This document shows, piece after piece, positions 1 to 8,768 of a stretch of 43,793 bases of DNA; positions within the stretch are counted from its first letter, which is position 1; each line of letters opens with the position of its first letter. The DNA is from Nitrospirota bacterium (lineage in GTDB: Bacteria > Nitrospirota > Nitrospiria > Nitrospirales > Nitrospiraceae): assembly GCA_026387615.1 (NCBI GenBank), contig JAPLLI010000038.1, positions 1 through 43,793 on the forward strand, written 5' to 3'. The notes under the pieces were generated by a model, which made no database searches, was not told the origin of the DNA, and saw only the letters and a list, made by a program, of their open reading frames with translations. Both the position numbers and the translations under genes were made by a program.

Positions 1-5
1 TACTT

Positions 6-398
6 ATGGTTCTGATCCTTGCTTTGCTATTCACTGCGGAGGCAGGGGCCGAGTGGACGAAGAGTGGGGAGGACGTGAATGGCACCCACACGACCTATCT
101 GGACTTTACGACGCTCCGGCGCTCAGGCCCAGTTGTAAAGCTGTGGATGCTCTATGATTTTACGACACCGCACACGGTGGTAGGGAGGCCGTATCGATCA
201 GTGAAGCTCCATCAGGAATACGACTGTCAGCTGGAGAGATACCGAATGCTGGCATATTATGATTTTGCAGGACCCATGGGGGAGGGAGGCGCCGTCTATT
301 CCTATGTCTACCCAAGCGCAAGTCCTCACAAGTGGGTAGAGATCATGCCTGGCAGTTTGGACGCGATCAACTGGAAGATGGCTTGTGGGAAGAAGTGA
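6..398 (+). CDS. Surface-adhesin E-like small exported protein (5' end may be cut by the window edge)
   Basis: ORF with hydrophobic N-terminus; WTKSGEDVNGTHTTYLDFTTLRRSG...KLWMLYDF...SVKLHQEYDC resembles the surface-adhesin E domain. Confidence 0.6.
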   Translation: MVLILALLFTAEAGAEWTKSGEDVNGTHTTYLDFTTLRRSGPVVKLWMLYDFTTPHTVVGRPYRSVKLHQEYDCQLERYRMLAYYDFAGPMGEGGAVYSYVYPSASPHKWVEIMPGSLDAINWKMACGKK

Positions 399-644
399 CG
401 AGAGGTTGATCGTAAGAGGGAAGTGAGGCTGTGGCGCAGGAGACAGTCGCGCGGATTGCGAGCTGCAAGTCCTTGCCCTGTGGCAAGGATTGGAATGCAA
501 CTTTCCCCTTGGCCATCGCCATAAAGAGGAGGTCCTCAATCACGCACAATGAAGCTATCCAGCCATTGTATCGGCATGGAAGAAGGGCAGCGTACCTGCC
601 TTCTGCTCGTCGTACGGGAGGGAGCGGATCTGTCGTAGCGAGGG

Positions 645-797
645 TTAGTGTCTCGCGGTAATAGGCCGAGGTTCCTGACCAGCGGATTTTCTGCGACCAC
701 AGTTCAAACACGCAAACACGTTGATCGCAAGCCCTGCGTTCAGATCTACTGCCCGTTCCGGTAACATTGCCCCACGGCATTTATCACATGTCATCAT
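645..797 (-). CDS. 50-aa zinc-ribbon-like protein (not in the ORF track because it is under 60 aa)
   Basis: Manual minus-strand translation MMTCDKCRGAMLPERAVDLNAGLAINVFACLNCGRRKSAGQEPRPITARH*; two CxxC pairs. Confidence 0.6.
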   Translation of the reverse strand: MMTCDKCRGAMLPERAVDLNAGLAINVFACLNCGRRKSAGQEPRPITARH

Positions 798-955
798 GGA
801 ATCAACTTAACATCTTAAAATATGAAATCCTATCCATCTGAAGTACTAGGCCTTTCGTGTTAATAGACCTTCCCAGGGTGCCAGGATGGGCCGTTTGGGC
901 AGAAAGCCTGGGTAGGGCCAGTGGGCTATCCGTCTAAATCGGTTATCGAGTTTTC

Positions 956-984
956 TTGACAGAGATGCTGCTGTCCCATAGGAT
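956..984 (+). promoter_or_regulatory. Sigma70-like promoter for the YHS-domain gene
   Basis: TTGACA (956-961), 17-nt spacer, TAGGAT (979-984), 27 nt upstream of the ATG at 1011. Confidence 0.6.
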
Positions 985-1010
985 TGTGGCTTCACGCAGA
1001 GACCACCACT

Positions 1011-1262
1011 ATGTATAGATTTATCCTCATTCTCGGGCTACTGACGGTTCTGTATTTTCTCCTCAGGCGGGCTCTTCGAGAGTTCAAGGGGCAGGGTCAG
1101 CCAGAGCGGCTTTCTCCCGGCAAGGATCAGATGGTGCAGGATCCTGTTTGCCGGGTATTTGTTCCAAGGGGCGTGGCTGTGACGGAGGATATCGGGGGCC
1201 AGACCTATTATTTTTGCAGCAGATCTTGCGCGCACAAGTTTCAGGAACAGCTGGCTGGTTAG
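1011..1262 (+). CDS. Membrane-anchored YHS-domain protein
   Basis: N-terminal TM segment then DPVCRVFVPRGVAVTEDIGGQTYYFCSRSCAHKFQEQL, a YHS-type pattern; start moved from 984 to the ATG at 1011. Confidence 0.8.
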   Translation: MYRFILILGLLTVLYFLLRRALREFKGQGQPERLSPGKDQMVQDPVCRVFVPRGVAVTEDIGGQTYYFCSRSCAHKFQEQLAG

Positions 1263-1570
1263 CAGCCCGAATAACTATAGTCCGAGAGCTTTTCTTCCTT
1301 GTCAAACTTGAGCGTGATCTGGCACTGATTGGGCGAGAAGTTAAAGAGGGGTAAGCCGGATTTCCCGCCGGCTATGCGGTAATAGGTCCAGGTTTCGCCG
1401 CCGAAAAATCTCGGCGCTTTGCCGCTCGGAGTGCCCCAGTTCTTTTCAAACCAGGCTTTGTCTTTGCCTTGAAGCTCGGCCGGGTTGAGCGATTGTTCAA
1501 GATAAGGGTTACTACCGCCGCAGGCAGTGAGGAACAGGCACAAGGACAGCAGCCAGGCAGATCGTTTCAT
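1259..1570 (-). CDS. Small lipoprotein
   Basis: MKRSAWLLSLCLFLTACGGSNP lipobox; internal ATG of the 1259..1993 ORF. Confidence 0.75.
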   Translation of the reverse strand: MKRSAWLLSLCLFLTACGGSNPYLEQSLNPAELQGKDKAWFEKNWGTPSGKAPRFFGGETWTYYRIAGGKSGLPLFNFSPNQCQITLKFDKEEKLSDYSYSGC

Positions 1571-1762
1571 AGCGGGTCTCCTCGTTGTATGCTTCGGTCG
1601 GCGAATCAACCGGATGGGTGACGAGTAAATCTTAACTGCCGCGCAGAGACCTGTCAAACCTGGCGATCCGGCAGAAAGTTGCAGCACAGCTCGGGTTCTT
1701 CGTAGAGGATCCGGCGAGAATCCATCACACGATTTTTCATCTCGAGAGGAAAGGACTAGACC

Positions 1763-2410
1763 ATGAAATTTTTTCTTGATACCGCCAACGTGAAGGAAAT
1801 CCAGGAAGCGGCCAGTCTCGGACTGCTTGACGGCGTGACGACGAATCCGTCCCTTGTGGCCAAGGAAGGGCGCAGCTTCAAGGAAATGCTGGTTGAGATT
1901 TGCAACATCGTCGATGGGCCGATCAGCGCAGAAGTCGTCAGCCTTGACGCGGATGCCATGGTGAAGGAAGGGAAGGAACTCGCGAAGATCCATAAGAATA
2001 TCGTCGTGAAGGTGCCTTTGATTGCGGAGGGATTGAAAGCCACCAAGCGATTGGCTGGCGAGGGGATCAAGGTGAACGTCACATTGTGCTTTTCCCCGAC
2101 TCAGGCGCTCCTGGCGGCGAAAGCCGGTGCCTGGTGCGTGTCTCCCTTCATCGGCCGATTGGACGACATCAGCTCAAACGGGATGGAGCTCATCCGTCAG
2201 ATTCTGACCATCTACCGCAATTACGATTATAAGACTCAGGTGTTGGTCGCTAGCGTGCGCCATCCTCAGCATGTGGTCGAGGCGGCCTTGGCCGGGGGCC
2301 ATATTTGCACGATGCCCTTTTCGATCTTTCAGCAGATGGTTAAGCATCCGCTGACTGATAGCGGACTGAAGAAGTTCCTGGCGGATTGGGAAGCCCAGAC
2401 GAAGAAGTAA
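1763..2410 (+). CDS. Transaldolase / fructose-6-phosphate aldolase family
   Basis: [36 protein letters not shown]...[12 protein letters not shown]...[32 protein letters not shown], diagnostic of the TalC/Fsa family. Confidence 0.95.
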   Translation: MKFFLDTANVKEIQEAASLGLLDGVTTNPSLVAKEGRSFKEMLVEICNIVDGPISAEVVSLDADAMVKEGKELAKIHKNIVVKVPLIAEGLKATKRLAGEGIKVNVTLCFSPTQALLAAKAGAWCVSPFIGRLDDISSNGMELIRQILTIYRNYDYKTQVLVASVRHPQHVVEAALAGGHICTMPFSIFQQMVKHPLTDSGLKKFLADWEAQTKK

Positions 2411-2423
2411 CATCGAGCAGGAT

Positions 2424-2495
2424 GCTGAGCCGGAAGCGATGAATGCTGAGCGATGACGGCAGAAACAATGGCGCTCCAGCGTTCCGCGTTCAGTC
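2424..2495. repeat. Family E palindromic repeat, copy E1
   Basis: GCGATGAATGCTGAGCGATGACGG ... GTTCCGCGTTCAGTC, resembling E2 at 16721 and E3 at 43752. Confidence 0.5.
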
Positions 2496-3182
2496 GGCTG
2501 GTTTGGTGAGCCGCTGGCGGGCCGTCGCGAAAATGTGCTGAAACATCGGGCGGGTTAAGAGCCCTGTGAAAGTGTTTTGCTGGCTCGGATGGTATGAGCC
2601 GATCAACGTGACGCCCCAGGGAAGCACCTTGACGATTCCATGGGAGAATTTCGGGAGCGGTGAGGGGAGTTGTAGCCCCTCATCGCGGCAAGCCTTCAGG
2701 TAGTGATCAAACGCAACCTTGCCCAACGCCACCACCACTTGGACGTTCCGTAGCAGCCGGAGTTCTTCACGCAAGTAAGGGCGGCAGGCGATAAACTCTT
2801 CCTGGGCCGGCTTATTGTCGGGCGGCGCACAACGGACCGTGGCGCCAATATAACAATCCGATAATTTCAGCCCGTCATCCCGGTGGTGTGACGTGGCTTG
2901 ATTGGCGAACCCGAATCGATGCAGGGCGTCGTAGAGCCAGTCCCCGCTGCGATCGCCCGTAAAGACCCGTCCGGTTCGATTGCCGCCGTGGGCGGCTGGC
3001 GCAAGCCCCAGCACGTAGAGGCGGGCGTGAGGGTCCCCGAATCCCGGGACCGGTTTCCCCCAATAGGTCCAGTCTTCAAATTGCTTCCGTTTCTCTGCGG
3101 CAATGGCTTGCCGATAGGTGACGAGACGAGGACAGGCGGTGCAGCCGGTGATGCGATCGTTGAGCAGGGTGAGTGCGTGCAT
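2490..3182 (-). CDS. Uracil-DNA glycosylase, family 5 (UDGb)-like
   Basis: CTACPRLVTYRQ...WGKPVPGFGDPHARLYVLGLAPAAHGGNRTGRVFTGDRSGDWL; C-terminal GSYHPSQQNTFTG. Confidence 0.9.
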   Translation of the reverse strand: MHALTLLNDRITGCTACPRLVTYRQAIAAEKRKQFEDWTYWGKPVPGFGDPHARLYVLGLAPAAHGGNRTGRVFTGDRSGDWLYDALHRFGFANQATSHHRDDGLKLSDCYIGATVRCAPPDNKPAQEEFIACRPYLREELRLLRNVQVVVALGKVAFDHYLKACRDEGLQLPSPLPKFSHGIVKVLPWGVTLIGSYHPSQQNTFTGLLTRPMFQHIFATARQRLTKPAD

Positions 3183-3308
3183 AGTTGGTGCAGTCTAGCA
3201 TGAATTTGAAAGTCGATCAGACTTGCCGCTCCCTCCCTATGCTGTTAGCATGATCGTTCGACGTTGGATCGTTCATCCCATAATAGGAATATAGGAGATA
3301 GGACTGGC

Positions 3309-4376
3309 ATGACGACGTGGGTTTGGCGCGCATTAGTATCCGGTGGGTTGTGGATGGCCGTCATGCTTCCGGTTCCGGCCGGGGCTCAGCAACAGGCTGA
3401 ACCGCCCGTGGTGAAGGAGAGCGCGTCTCGCGCCGGAGCGAATGGGGAGCTTGACCGTGGTCTGGCCATGCTCGATTCTCTCGAGAATCCCAACGAGTCG
3501 GAGGGGCGCCTTGTCATTCTGCCGGAAATTAAACGTGAGGGCGATCGCTACTTCCTCAGTTCGTTCAAGCTGCCGGACAAGCTGACCTTTGCCGGACAGC
3601 CGGTCCCGCTCGATAACTGGCAGGTGCGGGAACGTATTGAATATGAGTTTTATCAGTTCTTGGAAGATCAGGGGGAGAGTATCATCCTGGCCAAGCGCAC
3701 CGGGCGTTGTTTCCCTCCGGCCGAAAAACAGCTGGCCGATGCCGGCTTGCCGGACGACCTCAAGTACATGTTGCTGGTGGAGAGTAAGTGCGTGGCCGCC
3801 GCCTATTCGAAGGCGAAAGCGTCGGGGCCATGGCAATTCATTCCGGCCACCGGGAAACGCTATAGCCTCAAGAGCGATGAGGTCCGCGACGATCGCCGCA
3901 ATCTTGAAATGTCGACGGAAGCGGCGGTCAAGTACTTGCGCTACCTCAAGGAGTTCAAGCAGAACGATTGGTTTATGGCCATGGCCTCGTACAATGCCGG
4001 CGAAGAGCGGGTCCGCCGGCTACTGAAGGAGCAGAACATTACCGACTATTGGAAGATGCATGGGCCGCGGGAAACGATGCGCTATGTTCCGCGAATCATC
4101 GCCGCCAAGGAAATCTATTCGCAACCGGAGAAGTATTTGGGGTTGAGTAAGAAAGATTTATACATGCCGATGGAAACCGAAACGGTCACGATCAACGTGA
4201 AAGATTCTCAGCGAGCGCTGACGTCGATTGCCGAGGAGTTCGGGACCTACTTTCTGGAACTCAAAATGTTGAATCCTGAATTCAAGAAGGATTCGCTTCC
4301 GCGCGGGACCTATCAGATGAAGGTGCCAAGACAGAGCTGCCCGACTCGGTGTTTCAAACAGGACAAAACTCCCTAG
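3309..4376 (+). CDS. Exported lytic transglycosylase (SLT domain)
   Basis: Signal peptide; LPDDLKYMLLVESKCVAAAYSKAKASGPWQFIPATGKRYSL...WFMAMASYNAGEERV. Confidence 0.9.
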   Translation: MTTWVWRALVSGGLWMAVMLPVPAGAQQQAEPPVVKESASRAGANGELDRGLAMLDSLENPNESEGRLVILPEIKREGDRYFLSSFKLPDKLTFAGQPVPLDNWQVRERIEYEFYQFLEDQGESIILAKRTGRCFPPAEKQLADAGLPDDLKYMLLVESKCVAAAYSKAKASGPWQFIPATGKRYSLKSDEVRDDRRNLEMSTEAAVKYLRYLKEFKQNDWFMAMASYNAGEERVRRLLKEQNITDYWKMHGPRETMRYVPRIIAAKEIYSQPEKYLGLSKKDLYMPMETETVTINVKDSQRALTSIAEEFGTYFLELKMLNPEFKKDSLPRGTYQMKVPRQSCPTRCFKQDKTP

Positions 4377-4378
4377 CG

Positions 4379-4585
4379 GGGAGGCTGGTCCGGCGAGTTC
4401 CCTGTACTCGCGCAACGCGCGTGGGTTCGTCTGTCTGGTCGGTTGGTCTATCTGGTCTGTCTGGTCTGTCTGGTTTTTTTGGATAAATTTCCAGTTCGAT
4501 CAACCAGACAAACCAGATAGACGAGATAGACCAGATGAACCAAATCTCGTTGGACGCGCGCAGTGGGGAGCTCACAGGACCATCG
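4379..4585. repeat. Family A palindromic repeat, copy A1, carrying a family B element in its loop
   Basis: Left half TACTCGCGCAACGCGCG, right half CGTTGGACGCGCGCAGTGGGGAGC; outer arms GGTCCGGCGAGTTCCC / GGGGAGCTCACAGGACC. Confidence 0.7.
4424..4541. repeat. Family B palindromic repeat, copy B1 (TCTGGTCT words)
   Basis: GGTTCGTCTGTCTGGTCGGTTGGTCTATCTGGTCTGTCTGGT ... ACCAGACAAACCAGATAGACGAGATAGACCAGATGAACC. Confidence 0.75.
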
Positions 4586-4620
4586 TAAGATGATCTATCC
4601 AGCGAGCCCATCAAAGTCCG

Positions 4621-5952
4621 ATGCAGATTCCTCCCTCTTCTATTAAGCCACTGCTGAAAAAATTACTCAGGCGAGGACTGGATGCGGTCGACGCCAGGGC
4701 GGCGGTTGACCGCGCCATGTCCAGAGATGGCGCGGAGCTTATGATCGGCCGGCGCCGGTATGATCTGACCCGCTATGAGCATGTGGTCGTGGTTGGAGCA
4801 GGGAAAGCCGCTGCCCCCATGGCCGGATCGGTAGAACGGTGTTTGGGCTATTGGTTAGATAGCGGATTTGTCGTGGTGAAGCGGGGCCATGGTCTGCCGA
4901 CAAAACGGATTGTCGTGGCCGAGGCAGGCCACCCGGTTCCCGACCGGTCCGGTCAGCAGGCGGCAGCCAAGCTCTGCGCCATGGCGTCAGCACTCGGGCG
5001 GCGAGACCTCTTGATCGTGCTCTTGTCAGGCGGCGCCTCCAGTTTGCTGCCGGCTCCGGTGGCAGGGATTACGTTAGCCGACAAGCAACGGACCACAGAG
5101 AAATTGTTGCGCTGCGGGGCGTCCATCGGGGAAATCAACACCGTCCGGAAGCACCTTTCGCGCATCAAGGGCGGACGCCTTGCCGAGTTGACCAAGGCGA
5201 CTGTGGTGACCCTGATTCTCTCCGATGTGTTGGGCGACGACCTCAGCGCCATTGCTTCCGGGCCGACAGTTCCAGACCCCACAACCTATCGGGACGCCGT
5301 CGCGATGTTGAAGCGCTATCGCATCTGGCAGGCGGTTCCTCAACGAGTGCGTCAGCATCTCGATCGTGGTTGCCGGGGCCTTGCGAGTGACACGCCGAAG
5401 CCAGGCTCCTCTCTGTTTCGCCGAGTCCATCATCACCTTGTCGGGAACAACGCCATGGCGGTGAAGGCGGTGAGCCGCGCAGCCAGGGAGGCAGGGCTGC
5501 GAACCCTCGTGCAGGAGCCTGCCTTGGTTGGAGAGGCGTGTGACGCGGGAAAGCGGTTCGGTGCCATGGCGAAGACCATTCTGCGCAACGGCGCACCCTT
5601 GCAGAGGCCCTGTTGCATTGTGGCTGGTGGCGAAACCACGGTGACCGTTACCGGAAAGGGAGCAGGCGGGCGAGCGCAAGAATTCGCCGCTGCGGCAGCG
5701 TTGGAGATTGCAGGCCTGGCCAGGGTATGGGTGGTCGCCATCGGCACCGATGGCACCGATGGTCCGACTGACGCAGCCGGAGCCATCGTGGATGGCGAGA
5801 CCCTGGCCCGCGCACAGCGGCTCAACGTGGATCTCAAGGGGGCCCTGAAGCGCCACAATATCTACCCGGCCTTGAAGAAGCTTGGTCAGCTCATCGTCAC
5901 CGGCCCTACCGGCACGAACGTGAACGACCTTTACCTCCTCCTCATCCTCTAG
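4621..5952 (+). CDS. Glycerate 2-kinase (GckA/TtuD, DUF4147 family)
   Basis: VVVGAGKAAAPMAGSVE, GHPVPDRSGQQAA, LLSGGASSLLPAPVAGITL, GGETTVTVTGKGAGGRAQEFA, GTDGTDGPTDAAGA. Confidence 0.93.
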   Translation: MQIPPSSIKPLLKKLLRRGLDAVDARAAVDRAMSRDGAELMIGRRRYDLTRYEHVVVVGAGKAAAPMAGSVERCLGYWLDSGFVVVKRGHGLPTKRIVVAEAGHPVPDRSGQQAAAKLCAMASALGRRDLLIVLLSGGASSLLPAPVAGITLADKQRTTEKLLRCGASIGEINTVRKHLSRIKGGRLAELTKATVVTLILSDVLGDDLSAIASGPTVPDPTTYRDAVAMLKRYRIWQAVPQRVRQHLDRGCRGLASDTPKPGSSLFRRVHHHLVGNNAMAVKAVSRAAREAGLRTLVQEPALVGEACDAGKRFGAMAKTILRNGAPLQRPCCIVAGGETTVTVTGKGAGGRAQEFAAAAALEIAGLARVWVVAIGTDGTDGPTDAAGAIVDGETLARAQRLNVDLKGALKRHNIYPALKKLGQLIVTGPTGTNVNDLYLLLIL

Positions 5953-5966
5953 GTACTATCCATTCA

Positions 5967-8606
5967 ATGGATCGCCCTCTCTTCCTTCCCTTGGCCTCCT
6001 GCCTAGAGCCATCTCTCGTTGGAGGGAAAGCCGTAGGCTTGGCTCGTCTGCTCGCCGGTGGATTCCCTGTGCCGCCAGGATTCTGCGTGACGACGGAGGC
6101 CTATGATCGCGGGCTCCGCCTGTCGGGCCTATCTCCAACAGAACAGTGGCAGGCAGCCCTGCATTCCACCGGGGCCGAACGTCAAGGGATTCTGTCACAT
6201 TGTCAGGCCACCATTCGAAACTGCGATATTGCTGCACTGACGGCTCAGATTGTCGAACAGGTCCGATGGCTGGACTTGCCGTTGCAGGGGCTCTGGGCCG
6301 TGCGGTCGTCCGCGACGAACGAGGATGGAGCCACTGCGAGCTTTGCCGGAATCTACCGCACGAATCTCGGAATTCCGCTGGAAGAGATCGGCCTGGCGGT
6401 GCAGGATCTCTGGCTGTCGATCTGGGATGAGCGGGTCCTGAATTATCATGTCGCCTCTGGCCTAAGCGGCACCGTGCCTGCCATGGCCGTCGTGATCCAG
6501 CCCTTGTTAGCCGCGCAGGCGGCCGGGGTGGCCCATTCCATCCATCCGGTTACAGGACGAGCGACTCAGGTGGTGATCAATGCGGTTGTTGGGCTTGCGG
6601 AAGCCCTTGTCGCTGGACGAGCGACGCCGGACCAATATGTGGTTGAGGTGGACGAGAAGGGTGAGCCCATCCGGATTCGCGACAGGATGGTCACGGGCCA
6701 GATTGCCGCCCTGCTGGTCACCGGTCAAGGTCTTCGCGAGGTGCCGCTGCCGGATGAGGCAGTCGGTCGCGCCACCTTGTCGGACGATCAACTGTTCGAC
6801 CTGGCCAGGACGGCCAAGCGGATCGAAAAAACGTTCGGCCATCCGGTGGATCTTGAATGGCTCTACGATGATCGTGGGCTGTGGCTGCTTCAAGCGCGTC
6901 CCCTTTCTGGTCTGTTCCGATCCCGACAACTGACCGATGACGATTGCGAATGGTCGCGGGCCAATTTCAAGGAAACCCTGCCGGAGCTGCCGAGCCCGCT
7001 CGGGCTCTCGTTTCTCGAGCTGTTCATGGAGCGCTACATTCTTGCGCCGTACCGGCGCCTGGGCTGTCAAATTCCCGAAGGGATCTCGTCGGTTCGCACG
7101 TTTCAGGGCCGTCCCTATATCAACATGACCCTGTTTCATCTGCTCATCGCGCAGCTGCGGGGCGATCCATTTTTGCTGGCGGAGCAGATGGGAGGGGAGG
7201 CCCTTGCCCGGGTGCCGGAGGCCCGCCCGCTCGGATGGTTCGCGTTCGCCCGGGCTGGAATTGTGATGCTGGCCGAGATGCGAAGGGCGGTGCGATATGG
7301 GCCTGCCTGGTTCGCGGAGATGAAAACGATGGCGGCCGAGCATCGAGCCGATCGGCTGAGGTCTGTCTCCAGCGAAGACCTTGCGCGGCGTCTGGATGCC
7401 ATCGGGCAATGGCTTGATGGACATGAACTGACGTTCGGGATTGCCGGAGGCGTATCGCAATGTCTGCAAATGCTGGGCGGCTTTTTGCCTCGCTGGCTGG
7501 GCGAAGACTGGAGGGCCTTGCTGAACGGAGCTCTCCAGGGCCAAGCGGCGGTGATCAGCGCCCAGCAGATTGTCCGGCTGGCGGAATTGGCGGACCGAGC
7601 TCGACGGGATCCTTGTGTGCTGTCCCTGTTTACGGCAGAGGGCTGGGACCAGGCCGAGGTCCATCGCAAGCTTGAGGGGACTGATTTTCTCCGTGCCTTC
7701 AATGTGTATCTTGCGGACTATGGCCATCGCGGGGTTGGTGAGTCGGATCCCCTGTCGCCAAGATTTTCCGATCAACCGGAATTGTTGCTAGCGGTCTTGC
7801 GAGCACAGATCCTGGCTCCTGCCAGCGCCACTCCGGTCGATATTCTTCAGCGCCAGACAATAGTGAGGGAGCGGGCGTTGGCGGAGATTCGCGCCAGGTT
7901 CGGCTGGCGCCTCCATCGGTGGGCCATTTTTTCCTGGTGGTATCGCAGGCTCTGCCGGTTCTTCGCTCTGCGAGAGGCGAACCGGCACCATTTGATGTAT
8001 TACTCGGCAGCGGTCCGGAGTCTTCTGCTTCGTCTCGGGGAGCGCTTGGTCGAGCAAGGGCTCCTCTCGTCGCGAGAGGATCTGTTTTTTTTCACGAACA
8101 TGGAACGAACCGACTTGTTAGTGGGGGGATCCAGGGATTGGCGAGGCGTGATTCAGTCTCGCAAGGCTGAGCGAGCGCGTTTCGCCGCGATCAGCGTTCC
8201 TGACACGATTCGGGATTGGACAGACAGGGTTCGCGGGACGGACCAGTTTCCCTCTACGGCTCCTGAGGGAATGTTGCGGGGTATTCCGATCAGCGGGGGA
8301 AAGGTTATGGGACCGGTTCGTTTTGTTCGATCGATGGAAGATTGGAGCCGGGTCAGGACTGGCGACATTCTTGTAGTTCCGGTTATCGACCCAGGTTTGG
8401 CGCCCCTATTCGGTGTGGCGGCAGGGCTGGTTGCCGAGATGGGCGGCACCCTGTCGCATGGGGCGATCATCGCCCGCGAGTATGGATTGCCTGCCGTCGC
8501 GAATGTGCCGGGCCTGACCGCCAGGCTCAAGGAAGGCGATCGAATCAGTCTGGATGCGGAGCTGGGAGACATCCTCATCCATGAGCGGGCTGGAGGCGAG
8601 GGGTGA
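5967..8606 (+). CDS. PEP-synthase/RPH-like phosphotransferase (ATP-grasp, middle domain, C-terminal phospho-His domain)
   Basis: N-terminal GGKAVGLARLLAGGFPVPPGFCVTTEAY, LWAVRSSATNEDG, DLEWLYDDRGLWLLQARP; middle ADYGHRGVGESDPLSPRFSDQP; C-terminal GGTLSHGAIIAREYGLPAVANVPG. No PEP-binding TIM barrel after the His domain. Confidence 0.88.
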   Translation: MDRPLFLPLASCLEPSLVGGKAVGLARLLAGGFPVPPGFCVTTEAYDRGLRLSGLSPTEQWQAALHSTGAERQGILSHCQATIRNCDIAALTAQIVEQVRWLDLPLQGLWAVRSSATNEDGATASFAGIYRTNLGIPLEEIGLAVQDLWLSIWDERVLNYHVASGLSGTVPAMAVVIQPLLAAQAAGVAHSIHPVTGRATQVVINAVVGLAEALVAGRATPDQYVVEVDEKGEPIRIRDRMVTGQIAALLVTGQGLREVPLPDEAVGRATLSDDQLFDLARTAKRIEKTFGHPVDLEWLYDDRGLWLLQARPLSGLFRSRQLTDDDCEWSRANFKETLPELPSPLGLSFLELFMERYILAPYRRLGCQIPEGISSVRTFQGRPYINMTLFHLLIAQLRGDPFLLAEQMGGEALARVPEARPLGWFAFARAGIVMLAEMRRAVRYGPAWFAEMKTMAAEHRADRLRSVSSEDLARRLDAIGQWLDGHELTFGIAGGVSQCLQMLGGFLPRWLGEDWRALLNGALQGQAAVISAQQIVRLAELADRARRDPCVLSLFTAEGWDQAEVHRKLEGTDFLRAFNVYLADYGHRGVGESDPLSPRFSDQPELLLAVLRAQILAPASATPVDILQRQTIVRERALAEIRARFGWRLHRWAIFSWWYRRLCRFFALREANRHHLMYYSAAVRSLLLRLGERLVEQGLLSSREDLFFFTNMERTDLLVGGSRDWRGVIQSRKAERARFAAISVPDTIRDWTDRVRGTDQFPSTAPEGMLRGIPISGGKVMGPVRFVRSMEDWSRVRTGDILVVPVIDPGLAPLFGVAAGLVAEMGGTLSHGAIIAREYGLPAVANVPGLTARLKEGDRISLDAELGDILIHERAGGEG

Positions 8607-8768
8607 GATCTCCTGTGCCAAGCAGTTCTATCGAATGGCGTGACGTCCAAGGTTGTGCGGCTTGACCTTTCAGGGTTGATTCCGTACTCTTCAAAATCAT
8701 TCTTTCCTCATCGCAACAGCCAACAACATGCTTGATAGAGGTCGGCGACATGACGTGGACGGTCACCT

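Noticed and set aside
367-780. 137-aa minus-strand ORF
   Set aside because: Composition looks like an out-of-frame read over the 50-aa zinc-ribbon frame; no domain signal
800-950. Possible riboswitch leader upstream of the YHS gene (GGGCAGAAAGCCTGGGTAGGGCC)
   Set aside because: Faintly recalls c-di-GMP riboswitch words but lacks the conserved GCAAACC-type segment and lies upstream of the predicted promoter
5074-5856. Long antisense ORFs within the glycerate kinase (also 6507-7775, 9234-9905, 42187-42828)
   Set aside because: Typical antisense frames in high-GC coding DNA; no recognisable domains, and the sense genes are well supported
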